From assembly GCA_013398955.1 (NCBI GenBank), contig VWPU01009600.1, forward strand, positions 62,001-126,000: 64,000 nt of DNA, written 5' to 3'. Source of the stretch: Callaeas wilsoni (Eukaryota > Chordata > Aves > Passeriformes > Callaeidae). The notes beneath the pieces were generated by a model. That model ran no database searches. It had not been told where the DNA came from and was given only the letters and a program-made list of their open reading frames with translations. Every line of letters starts with the position of its first letter. Within the stretch, counting starts at the first letter, position 1. Both the position numbers and the translations under genes were made by a program. Shown here one piece after another: positions 15,301-29,019 of this stretch.

Positions 15301-18300
15301 GAGGTATGCTCCTAAAGGCATCAGTGTTTGTTTTTTAGACAGAGTTCACATCTAATATAAATAGGTATTAACCAAATATCTACTCAGGTATCTTTTTTTA
15401 AAATGTCAAAACTGGTGTCCCTCAAAATACCGTGTGAAACTCATTTGAACAGGCAACTCCACTGTGTGAAAATTCGTTCCAATAAACTTTAAACTTTCAC
15501 CCTCAACTTTCTTTATATAATTCTGTACTTTGAAAATTTCCCTTGATATTTTCCATGGCATTCAGTATTTTCAATAGTTGACTTATGCCTTTTTTAGAAT
15601 ATCTATATGGAGATGCTGCTTATCTACAGCAGGTCTGTCAGAGAAGTCATCCACATCATAATACTAGAATATGGCTGACACAGTGAAGGACAATAAAGGA
15701 TGGTTAAGGAAAATGTGGACCCACTGGTGAAAAAAGGGACCCAGTGACAAAGGACAAGAAAAAAGCCAGGGCACTCAATGTCTTTTTTGGGTCAGTTTTC
15801 ACTGGTTAGTTTTGCCCTCACGCCTTGCAGGTCCCTGAGCCTTCTGTGGGACTGGAGCAACACCTGCTGTAAAGGAAGACATTTTGGAGGCTCTTGAGCC
15901 CAACTGATCATACAGGAGGCAAAAGGACCAGATAGAATGTACCTCAGGGTTCTGAGGAAGGTGGCCAATGCTACATCACTGAAACATCATGGTGATTAGA
16001 GCAGGTTCCTGATGACTGGATAATTGCAAATGTCACATCCATCTTCAAGGAGGGCAAGAAGAGGATCCAGGTAGCTACAAGCCTCACTTCTATCCCTGGG
16101 AAAGTTACAGAGCAAAGCTCCTAGAAGCCATTGCCAGCTACATGATGGACAAGGCAGTTGCTAATATCCCATATGGATTTAGCCAACAGTGACTCTGGTG
16201 CTATGGATAAAGAAGGGGAAGACATGGATTTAGCCAAGAGTGACTCTAGTGCTATGGATAAGGAAGGGGAAGATGGAAAATGTTGTGCACTCCGACTTTA
16301 GGATGGCCTTTGACTTGGTTTCCTCTTCAGCCCTTAAAGAAAAACAGCGAAGATATGCACTGTATAAGCAGATTTGAGGGGATCTGGCTGCACTGCTGGA
16401 CTCAAAAGGGTTCTGATCAGCAGCACCAACCTTAATGGCAACCAATTACTAGTAGTTTCCCTCAGGGATCCATACTAGGATGAACACTATTTATTGTCTT
16501 TATGAAACGACCTGGATGCCAGGACAGAGTGCAGACCCAACAAGCTAGCGAGTGAAATCAAATTGGAAGGAGCAGTCAATACTTTGGAGAACAGGACCAC
16601 ATTCAGCTAGTCCTTGATGGATTTGAGAAATGGGCTGACATTAGGAACCTTAGGGAGTTCAACAGAAGTAACTGTGGAGCCTTCCATCTGGGTTGGAATA
16701 ACCTTGTGCAATGGCATAGACTGGCTAGAAAACCGATTTCTAGACAAGGAGCTGGAGAATCCTTTGTTACTCAGCCTTTGACTGTCTGTTTATCCTTGAA
16801 GGAAAGGTCAATCACATACAGGGCAGCACTATCAATGTGTTATCAGGCCAAGAGAAGTATTTTCTCAGCACTTCTGAGCCTGAACCTAAATCTTTGTGTC
16901 CAGTTTTGGGCTTCATGCTTCAAGAAAGGTATTCATATACTGGAGCAAGTCCAGATGGGGTAATGATGGTCCAGTATTGTACCAGGCTGCCCAGAGCTAC
17001 AATCTCCATCCTCAGAGGTACAGCCTGGATACACAGCCCAAAACAGCCCATTCTTGTTGGACATGTTTTGAACCCAGGGCTGAACTAGATGACTGCCAGA
17101 GGTCCTGTCAAACCTAAGCTACTCTATTGTTCCCTGAATAATCAAAGCCTTATTCCTGAAGCTCATGATCACTGCGGGAATTTCTGTTCCTGTATTGCAC
17201 TAGACAGGTACAAACACCCATCCACATACTGTAAATAAAAGCACTGGTTCTTAACTCTTTTAGTTATGTTAATTAGTCGTTTGGTAGCATATATCAGATT
17301 TAACATCTACAGGTGGAAAACATATTCTTACTGAAAGACTACTTCAGTCTTTTCTTTCCTTCACTTCTTTCTTATCTTCTTGTTTTCGCTTTCCCTCTCA
17401 TCTCTTTTAGTGTCCTCTCCTGTACATTCTCTCCTTTTGCAGAGACCTTTGCCCCAGCCCTTTGTTCATTATACTATGAGAATATCAGGAACATCCTTTC
17501 ATGTGCCATGATTAACTTCTACTAGAAATCTGAGATGTCTGTGTGCAAAGAAGGGCTATAGACACAAGCATATGCTGACTCTGAACTGAGTTTTTGCCCA
17601 CTTCATATTTAAGAAGTTAATTTCAGTCATGTGGGTTAGAAAATAAAATTTTCAAACACCAGAAAACTCCAAAACCTGAGAACTGAGTTCTAGAGTTTGA
17701 ACACTCTACATGGATACCATGTTCATCCCAAAGATGTACTGTACTAGTCGTCTCTACAATAATTACATCCTCATTTTGAAGAGCATGTTAAATTTCAACA
17801 TTTGCAGTGAAACAGAAACACAGTGACCAGATGGGAACATTCTACATCATATGAATTGATGAGATTGGTTTTGTACAGAGAAAAAAAAAGACATGTAGAA
17901 AAAATATCCTTGAACAAAATAAATCAGAGATGTAAAAATTACTGTCAGGGAAGAAAAAATCAGGGGCAAGTACATCTTATAAGAGAAATGCACTATTTAA
18001 AACCTAAAAGTGACTATTAAATGCAGATTAAAGTAAAACATTAGCACTAGCAAATATATGCACAAAATAGGAAAATACGGTTCTAAAATGCATGAACAAA
18101 GGGTTAAAAAGTTAAATAAATGTAGCTTCTGCAAAAATACTTGCTGTTGTCAAAAGAAGTTCTCTGGGATTAAGTTTGCAGAAATAACATGCTATTTTAT
18201 TCTGAATGACTCACTACACTTACTAACTGCGGTGCTGTGTTTTTCTTCATTCAAGTTCTTCAAAAAACCATTAAACTGACAAATTGGCAACAACATATTT

Positions 18301-21300
18301 TTTGGGGGACTAAAAATATCACTTATAAAAACAGCTGCAGATAATACAGGCATGTAAACAGTGCACTTGCAATTCAAGTTACTAAATTACTTCAGCAACC
18401 TGCGTTCCTACAGTCTGTCCAAACACAGCCATATTACACTTAAGGTGCCAGCCTTTCCTCGGAACATGCTAAATATTCACAATAACATTCCTCAAAATAA
18501 AGTAAACTCCGTGGAATGTGACCATCCCTGATAGTTGTGTTCCTCTCCCTGCTGGAGCCCTGGACTCAAAGGACCCACCTACTGCACCCAATCCTTTTAC
18601 TACACATGTACCCCATTGCCTGAGGTCTCTCAATAGCAGCAAAAGCATTAGGTGTTGTTATCCAATAGTCACTAACTGCCAATATTTCACAGGAAAGCAG
18701 CAAGAATGAAGAGAAAAAATAAAAAATGCATCTGGAGGTGAAAAGAAAGGTTCCTCCTGTTCATGGATACCTCCGCAGAATCCTTGCAACCCGGACTTGA
18801 TGAAAATTTGAGACCAACCATCTAACCAACACCTTACAACCTCCTCATGAAGGCAGAAGTCAGACACCTATCCTAAGGCAAGCTTTTGTTTTTAATGCCA
18901 AGACTATCCAACAGTATATTTTGTAACCTCATGAGTTCCATGTTACTCGCCTTGCCTGCCAAAAGCAAAACAGTAAGTGTTTGCACATATATGGTAAACA
19001 CAAATGTATGTCTGCACATATATGGTAAACACTAATGTACGTCTGCACATATATGGTAAACGCAAACACCTTCTGACAGACAACAATTTTTTAAGTTAAA
19101 TGTTCAAATCCTGGAACAGTCAAATAGATATTGGACCAACAGCTAGAAGGATAAACAGTTAGTGAAAGAATGCAACCTGTACTATTTAGCTCAAGCAATT
19201 AGCATGACATCATGCTAGGCTTGATTGGTAGCTAATACATCAGTGTGACTCAAAGGGTACAATCTAGTACTGTATCTTAATCAAAGGAAGGCAATATTTT
19301 ATCAGATCAAAGCAGGAAACACATACTGGCATTATTTTATAATGGTAACACAATTCTGAAACAAGCATTTCCTTTAAAAAGAAGCTGGGGTTCTAATGTC
19401 AGCCCTTGAGCAAAGACATGTCTGCATATCTCAAAATTTCCCATTTCTACAGCATACTTGAGGTGCTGGACAGGGAACCACACTGTGGTATTACTTTGCG
19501 TACATATGAAGCAAGTTCCCTGTGCAATTTCCCTTTAAACAGTCCTGAATTCTCATTACTTCATTTAAAGTGATTTTACTCTCTGATGAAGCTGAATAAT
19601 TAAAAAAATATTCAAAAACAAGGAAAAAATCCAGAATAAGACTGGTAAGTTCTCCCAAAGACCTTCTGAATGTGGTGTTAGGAAATGAATGCTCCATTAA
19701 GACTGAGGAGCTGAAAGCCCTAGACAGAGCCCTTCAGCTCTCTGGCATCTAAGGGGAATCAAGCCATGTGTACACTGGGAGTTCAGCACCAGAAAAATCA
19801 GTGTACAGTGTCAACCAAGTGCACCAAGTAGGCACAAAAGTAGCTCACAAGGCTCTATGTTCTGCTATAGCAAACACATTTCCTACGATACAAAGTACAT
19901 TTAGTAAACTTTAACTTTGTCATTAGATCTGCATTTACTTTAGGCTTTTTGATGAGATGGACATGTTAGTAGAGATCCTATCTCTCTACACACTTTCACC
20001 ATTACAATGTCAGCCAACACCTGTGCTGTGAACACAGCCCTAACATTTCCAAAGAAGCATCCTACACTCTGCATGCGTTGGACCTGCCAAAAATAGCCTT
20101 ATCGTGCCTTGTTGGTTGTTTAAAATCAGGCCACTAGATGAGGTCATGAAATAGTCCTTTGCAGTCATAAATGATCAGTATCAGTTTTGGGGGAAAATCC
20201 CAGGTAACTCTCAACCACAGCCTCTAACAGCAAATGAAAGGATTTTCCATGTATCTCTGATCTCCAAAACTCTCCTAACAAACACACAATTTAACTCTTA
20301 CATTAAAAGTTCTTCACCCAGAAACAAGGTTATTTCAGGTACAAATGGGTTAACTCACAATTTGACATCCCATTCCTTTCCTATTCCCTAACTACTCATT
20401 CCTGTCAATATTATTTTAGGGGAATCAGATTTGTGTTTTAAGTTTTTTATCTTTCACTTATTTACCTTATGTTTTTCATTACTATTATTATTGTTATTAT
20501 TACTGCTTAAAAAGTAATAACTTACAAAGGCAGATATTCTTATTAATCGCTGAAACGCTCAGAGTTCTTCAACTCCCTCATACATTTTTGAAAGGCATTT
20601 CTGTAAATCCTCATCGTTATGATACTAAAGCTGTGCTGGGAATGTCCATGGGTGTTTGAGAGACATCTGCTTTAACACCACATCTTGGTATGTCTCAGTT
20701 TTGAGGTTTCCTCGTGCTGCATCAGATCTCATTGGTAAGAAGAAGTTTTAAAGCATGTACTGATAACACAGCTCTTTGCTGTAAATTAAGTCATATTTAA
20801 AAGCAGATGTCATATAAACAAAGTTTTTCACATATGAGAGGGATTTTAGCTGGTCAACAATTAGTCAAGTAAACCTCTGGGTAAAGTCCCTTCTGCGAAA
20901 GTCAGTAATGCATAACTTCAGGGGAGAGGTGGAAGTGTTGTTTCTAATTACTCTCTTCGAGCAGACTAATTGTAAAAGGATCAAAAATAGATGCTTTCAC
21001 ATCCCATAAAACAGTAGGCAGCAAATCAAGACCGGCATACGAACAGGGTAGGCTTTTTTTAAGCACTTGAAAAAACCCTACTCCTCCCACAAAAGACTCA
21101 CGTAATCACTCCTGAAACAATGAGCAAGTGTAAACCTTCGCAGTCAAGCCATCCTGTTAATGCCCTTAACTGCTCAGAGGATCCAAGAAGCTTCAGAGAT
21201 GTAAGTACAGAAAAGAACTAACTTTTTACATTTTTCCTTTGTCACTGAGCAACAGCAAACAATTCCAGAAATATTTCTTTTTTGCATTATACTGGATATT

Positions 21301-24300
21301 TTCATGTGGTAGTAAGGATAAATGATCTTTGTATGGAAAAGGTCCATGGAAGAAATTCTCTGATACTTTATATTCACACATTAATATGCTGCTAGTTAGC
21401 TTGCATTTAAAGGATCTGTTGATCTACAGCATCAACAAGTTATTTCAACTCCTTTCTTATAATACAGCCTTCTGACAAATCACAGGAAAACATTTCATAC
21501 TGCCTTAACTTAGACAATTTTTTAGCAACACTTATTTAAATTATACTAATGCAGAAATAACTACTGTAGAAGTAGTAAGGGAAGCACTGAAGATCTTAAG
21601 TCACTGAACCTCACAGAATAATAGTAAGGGAGAGCCTTAAAACAAATCCATACTGTGGTTGTGAATGCACAGCTTGCTCTTATCACATGTGCTCCTTGTC
21701 TATGAAAACAGCCTTTATAATGAGCTCAAAATCTCCTCACTCTTCTCATGTCTAAACGTTGCAACAGACCATTTTAAGAATTCAAAGCTTTATGAGCTAA
21801 TTGCGCTTTTAATTTCTAGTACACATTTCTTTCAAGGTTTTTAGAAGGCATTCTTCTTCTGAATTGCAATGGCCAAACATCTTTCTCCTTATTACTGATC
21901 TTTGTGCCACAAAGCTGAAGAAATATTATGTGGTATGATTTTTATACACCTTCTCAATTTAAAAGGATAATTTTTTCCTATTATACTGGGAAAACAAGAC
22001 AGATTGTTCAACAGAAAATAACTCAACTATAATTTATCTTAAAAAATAAGACAGAGTACATGCCTTTGAGCACAGAATACAAGAGATCTTTCTAACGTTT
22101 CCATGGCTGCTCCTGAAGAGACAAGGGGATTGAAAGTTTACCTGGCAATTAGTCTTTAAGAGCTCAAATCTCATTCCTTTCTGGTCAAAAGACTCAGAAG
22201 CATGTATAAAGAATAATAAACGTAATAGAGAAGCTGTAATCTGAAGCTGCAATCCCTAAAATTAAAGACTACACCCATACGGGTTTCATATAACTCAGAA
22301 AAAAAGTCCAAACTCTAAAAAGTGTGCATGTTTTCTAGTACTAAAATACAAATCCTCATATGACCACTTTCTTCTTCTGCTAGCAAGAATGTAATTTTCA
22401 GTGGCTCGCACTTTAATTTTGCTTATTTGCTCTAGTTTTAGGCTCTTTTTTACATTTAGTATACTTAAGCAAGTATAAACTGAAGGGAAGTTAATCATCT
22501 TAGCATCAGCACAGCTCTTCACGTTAGTATGTGTTTTTGGCAGAGATTATTTATGCTAGATAGTTCTCACACTTTTTGTAGAACAGATCACCCTTGTAAA
22601 GAGAGATCCAACAGATAAGAGCAAGGCATACATTTCAAATGACTTCCACTTTTTCTTTAACTAGTTATGCAGCATTTCTACTCAACTTCTTTTATTTCCA
22701 TCTCACTTACTGTAGTTTCTATTATTTTTTAGCAGCAAATATAACTGTCATACAATAACAGTCATGCAAAATCTATAGTAATAGACAAAAGCAGGACCAT
22801 AAAGATCCCACAGCGTTGTGCACTCGCATATTCTGCTAAGCATTTAAAGAATATTGTAATTCTTTATGGCCACTGTTAAGACAATTTAATTAATGAAATA
22901 TATATTTGAGATTCTCTGAGGTGTGTGTTACAAATTTGGGTTTACTATGCCAACAAATTTGGGTCTATACCAAAGAGGGATAAAAGCCTAGCCTGGAAAC
23001 TTTCTCATCAAAATTAGCTGTGGGTTGTGACCTGAGGACTCAGTCTTCAGGTCATTAGGCTGACTCACTGGTCTTTAGAACACAAAACTCCACAGCTGTT
23101 GAAAAAAAATTAACATAAAGCACTAGAAGGTTTAACACTAGAGTGCTAAAGTGTTAGAAAGAAAGAGGAAGCTTGAGGACATGTCTGTCTGTCGCCTCAG
23201 CTTTTATTAAGCCACGTGCAGTCCCCAGCTGCCACTCCATACACCTAGATATCATGTACCTTAGATATATGTTCTTTCTATATTAACAAAGCATTCCACT
23301 ACGCAACTTGGCACACAGTCTTTTTAATATATATAACTTAGTTGAATCAAGCCTTTTTCTCAAACAGAGGAAACACTCTACAATAAAGATCACCCATATG
23401 GTAAACTAGAAATTCAAACAGTAAACGTGACTGGTCAACAGAAGAAAAATAATTTTGAGATTAAGGAAAAAATTAAACCTACATAAACACAGCACTCCAT
23501 ATTTCCCTTCTTCTACTGTTTTAAAACAATGTAAGACCTACACAGATTTTACCTATAGAGGACTGTAAGATCAGTGAATCTTGCAAGGAAGAGAAGCCTC
23601 TTTTCTGATCATTCCTTTAAAATAATTTATATTCTTTATGCATAGAAAAACAACACTATCCCCCAATATGATTTGTTAAAGAAATATTGTCCATCTCATA
23701 GTGACTAAACCATATCATGTATAGAGAGCCAGGAGAGATCTTTCTAATGAACTGCTGTGCCTTTCCAAGAATTTAATTAGCATCCTTCTTAAATTAGCTA
23801 AGGGACCAGGGACAAATGGACCAGGGATTCATCTTCAAAGAATGAAAATTATGAAGAGACACAGAGATATCACATGTTAGAATATAATACATAGTAAAAG
23901 CCTTCTACATGTTCCCTGTTCTGTTGAAAAGACAGATGGTGCTCCTCAGCAAAAGCAAGAGATGAGAACAAGAAGAAATTTTATTTAGCATACAGAGAGA
24001 GCTTTGTACCACTGCTTGCACACAATCATGTAATCTAAGGTGTAACACTGCAATTGCTGGCTCACAGCTTAAGCCTACTCTTCTTAACAGTTAAATGTAT
24101 GTAATATTATACTATATATAAAGCTCATCATACATGAACATGCCTATGAAGCAGAGCTTTGGATCACATGGTACTTCCAGACTGGAGTCACCATCCTGTT
24201 CATCAAACACCTTTTGCTGTGGGGATTAAACACAAAACAAATGTATAAAAGTAAAACAAATGACTAATGCCAGTCAAATGTTTTCACACAACATGAATCT

Positions 24301-27300
24301 CCCACACCAGCTATTTTTCCTTCTTTGATGAGATTACAGTATTGGTTTAGAAAGGCACCTGCACAGATTTCAGACATGCTAGATTTTGTAAGCAGCTTGC
24401 CATTGTGCTGCAATTTTTTTCTCCAGGTGGATGCTATTGCTGTGAAACACCAAGAAGCACAGAGAATAAACCAGCAGCTGCCTAGTTAACAAATCTCATA
24501 AGGTAATTGGCTAAAGAAATTTGGTGGTCAGAAAGCAAACATACTGCTAAGACTTGAAAATGGCAAATGAAAGAACGATATAGAACAACCTGCACTGGTT
24601 GCAAGCTTGGGCATAGCATTTAACAGTAAAATAAATTTTATACTTTTGCAGGCATAAGGTCCTCCCAGGCCAAAGCAGAGAGCAATGGCCATGCCCTTAC
24701 ACTGGAGATATCTAAGACGCAGTGAATCAGAGAAATACTCCTGGATCACAGTGAGCTAACTTCACAAACTCCCAGTGCAATGCTACACAACTCCATCTTG
24801 CACACATAATCAACTGAGCAGAAAAAGCAGGGATGTAGTATGCCTCCAGGATGTGAGTATGCCTCCAGGCACACCCACACTCAGAGGCATCTGGAACCCC
24901 AAGTCCTGTGTGGGACATAGCTGGGGTTAGAACAGACATCACAGGATCATTTCACATGTGGTGAAATATTTGTGAAGTTTACTCCGAATTGCCCAAACCA
25001 TGAGATTATCTAAAGAGACTCAATAAAAAGAGCAATTGCAAATTAATTTTAGAGACATTTAAGTAAGAGACACACATATTTTTCACCAGGGAGGTTGACT
25101 GACCAAAGACTGGAGTACAAATGGTTAATTTGCTTTCTTTTCAGTTCTCCAAGATAAATAGCATCTTAGAAAATAAGCTTTAAATGAAAAGTCAACAGAA
25201 TCCATACATATTAACTAAAGTAATATAATCTGAACTATACAGAAGATTACATTAAGTACGTGGTCTGTGTTATTGAATATTTATAGACTCATAAAATGTG
25301 AAAACCTGAACAACCTTCTTTACAATACAGATATACAGACAGGAATTTTCATTACTTATACCTAAAAATTTTGGCATGTAACTCTAAGCCAAAAACCTCT
25401 GGTACTGTTTTCTAAAATTATTTAATTGGGAAGGGAAACTAATATTATCTTTCTTTCAAGTATATACTTCAAATTAGTATCATTAATAAACCTGGAAAGC
25501 CACTGGAAGGGTATTTAATCCAACAACCTAAAAGAGCAAAAGTTTTAGTAGTGATTCAAGAGCGTAATTTCATTGGTGCATCTGGATTAGGGACAGTAAA
25601 TGGCCATGTTCTCTAAAGTTATTCAGGCACACGGCTCATTAAAACAGAGCCACATCCAGCTAGTCTGAGGTTTGCAGCAGTAAGGACGTAACACTCTCCA
25701 TTTTTGCTCCAATAATGCAAAACTCACAGAAAGTATTCAAAATGTTCTTTTTTTACATACATTCTGTGGACGATCTCATATGCTGTATGTATAATAAGTG
25801 GATCACTCAGGATTGCTGCCATGAAATAAACAGCAACCTGACACAAGGAATAGGATTTTAAAAAAAAATCTGATCTTACTTAATAGTCTAGACACCTTTT
25901 AAGAAGCAAATAGTTTTTAAATCAAGCCCTCTCCAAGACTGACAAGAAAATGTGAAATACCTGCTGAGGTGAAAGGAGTTCATCCAACAACAATTAGTGT
26001 TCAGAAGTACAAAGAAGTTACCACCGCTCAGGTGATGCACATTATGGTGGTTGGTATCAACTTTTATCATCTCTTTGGGCCACAAACCAGATAAAATCTC
26101 TCTCTCTCTCTTTTTTTTTTCTTTTAAATAAATATATTCAAGTAATGTAGCACCTAAACACCTTGCTGACTTTCAAAAATGCCCATACATACCTACAGAT
26201 AGAGAAAACACTAATACTCCTATAGAGCATTGTAAAATAAGTTCCCTACATTAACAGTCAATATATTTTGGGTATAACAGAGGATGAAAAAGAACACTTT
26301 CTGACCCCAGGGCTGACTCCCACAGCAGGCAGAAGAGCCTGCCAAGGAGCACAGCTTAGCTGATGTGCACACTGCCCTGGAAGATCCATGAGCTGTGCTC
26401 CTCCAGCTTTCTCCTCATCCATTTGTGGCCAGTTTGTCCTGCCATGGAACTGCTCCTGATGCATATCCATGCTAGTGCCTTGGATAGACATAAACACTAT
26501 CTCAGCTAGGACTCTTTCTCAATATAGCCACAGTTATATGTGAGGATGAACATCATATTTTGAACAAGAAGTTCTACATTCATTTATTACATTAAAGATC
26601 CAACTTCATAGCACAAAATTAGGTAACATGCAATTTATGAAATTCTACTCCTGATGTAAAAAATACATATATTTTACTGAATTTACAGGTTTTTCCCTAA
26701 ACCATAGTTCAATGTGTTTGTATAATAGATGTGTTACATTTTACAAATGTTTATAGAAAGACATACGGATGGATGTGACAATTATGTTCATTCTTTTTGA
26801 ACCAAAACTATTACAACTTTAAAGCAAAAATAAAATTATGCACTTAATATGCTGTAGCTAGTTACTGCAATTGAACTGTCTATCATAAATCTTAGATTAT
26901 CCTTTCCCAAATATGTTGACAAAATGATTTTATCTAAATTTCGGGAAAGAGATTCACAGAAGATAGATGTGCTGCTGGGAGAGTGAACAAGAATCAGAAA
27001 CATTTTAATATGAGAAACAAAACAAAAACACCTCACTGACTCATATACAGGTGCCTACACAAACCCACACAATTTTAGGCAAAAAGCAGCCTGTTACACT
27101 CAGCTAAAACAAAGTCCATCCTAAACACTTCTACAAGGGAAAAGATGGGAGGAAATCATACCAGAACTATCCTCAGGGTGATATCTACTGCATTAATCAA
27201 TCATCAAACATGCTACTATCAATATAGTGTGAACAATGTAGAATTAACTAATATAAAATTACTGGCATCCTTAAATCTGCACTACAGCTGGAGTTGTTAT

Positions 27301-28988
27301 TTTCCAGATTAGTTCCTTTATTCAAGACACAGAACTCGCACTTCAGATTTGACATACAACCCTAAATGCAGTATTCCCATCTCTTGATAGACAGTACGTA
27401 CTTCACAAATATCTAAGAATCAGAACACTCTGTATCTATCAGTCAGAAATCACTCACCTGTCTTCCCTCCTGTCTACAGAATGCAGCAAACACAGACTTA
27501 ATGTACTACCTGGAAGTCAAATTTCTTCCTTTAAAGTGTAATATAACTAATTTACATATTTTAATACACATCATTCACTATCTGCTGGTTTACTCTTTAC
27601 AGAGAAACATTAATTGTGAACACCCTGAAACAAGCAGGACAATCTTCTCAAATAATGAAAACAATACTAACCTTTTAATGCTTTCACAAGTTAATAAAAA
27701 GATAATGAATACTTTCTAAAATGCGGGGTTTAAGTCCCTTAAAATTGAGAGGTATTTCCCAGAAAGACTTTTTTGAAGTGCAACAGGCTACAATTGCTTG
27801 TAAATATTGTGTGTTGAAAGACAGATCCTCAGAAATAACACAGACATGTTAATTAAAGGTGCGAGACAGACTTAAAATTCTAGTTGCAACAGCTTTTATC
27901 TTCAGGTAGTATTCTCTGATAAAGCAGAAGCAATCTTGTTTTGACTGCTGTTTAAATTCATAAATGGTGCCTCTAAGAGGTATCCTTTTGTAGAACAGCT
28001 GCTCAAGGAGTAACACGAGATGCTCCATCCTTTCTGAGTTTCATGCTTACACTATACAACTGTCAGGTAACAGCAGACCTAAGAAATGTTTGCACTGAGA
28101 GCAGTATCAACAGAATGAGGTTCTTTCCATTTCTGAAATTCTGCTGGATCATTTCTAAATATTTTAAGATCCCCAAATTACTGCCACTTTGCAACTATTC
28201 TATGCTACTTACGACTGTACAGATGAAAAAATTTCTCAAATCTACTAAATTGACAAAGTGTAAAATAGTTCACCTGCCCTATCTTTCTTTAGCAGGGTCA
28301 CTAAAGAGTGATTAAAGTAGTAGTCTCAAGAATTTATGTATGTAGCAACATTTGATTTAGATTCCAAAAGCCAATTCTTAAAACTAGAATTACAGAAGTT
28401 GAGTTACTATGGTTGGAATCGATGATCTTAAAGGTCTTTTCCAATCCAAACGAATCTATGATTCTATTATAATGTCAATATGATAATGCTGAGAAAAAAG
28501 AAGTTTCTCTAAACAAGTTAAAGCATCACCATGTGAAATGTTAGAAACAAAAAATCCCTTAAAATTAACTAAAACACACTTAAAACACTTTGTCTGCTTG
28601 TCTGATCCTTGGGGACTTCATTTAATGCTTTATCATGTCGTTTCTTCAAACTCTTTTTTTTGCCTCAGATTGCTTTAAAGAGTCTCCCACCTCGTGAGCA
28701 TCCATAGACTTCACTTTCCAAATATATGGCATCCCTGGTTTATTACATTGCTTCCTGTCTGATTTTCTTCGTTAGAGAAGCAATTGGGGTCAAAACAGAA
28801 AAGCCAAAAGGAGGCATCTGCTTGTTTGTTTTCAGATAGAGTCTTGAAAAGTATTTCACAGCAATGAAGTTTCATTTCAGTTTTTTAGTCTTATTTTGCA
28901 ACAGAGGTTGTCCATTGTTAGGTAGAAGTAGTTTATCTACATTTATTACAAAATGCGCCTTTTTGTTGTTTTTTTTTTTTTTTTTTTC

Positions 28989-29019
<31 letters not shown>

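Larger units (their letters stand above)
17126..28407. other. UBAC2 intron 4 upstream of GPR183: expected to hold the GPR183 5' exon
   Basis: Apart from the 31-bp triplication and the CT/poly-T tract, I see only AT-rich non-coding sequence. A GPR183 non-coding first exon and promoter should lie somewhere here. Several GTAAG-type donors exist (for example at about 19644 and 20733), but nothing in the sequence singles one out. Confidence 0.55.
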
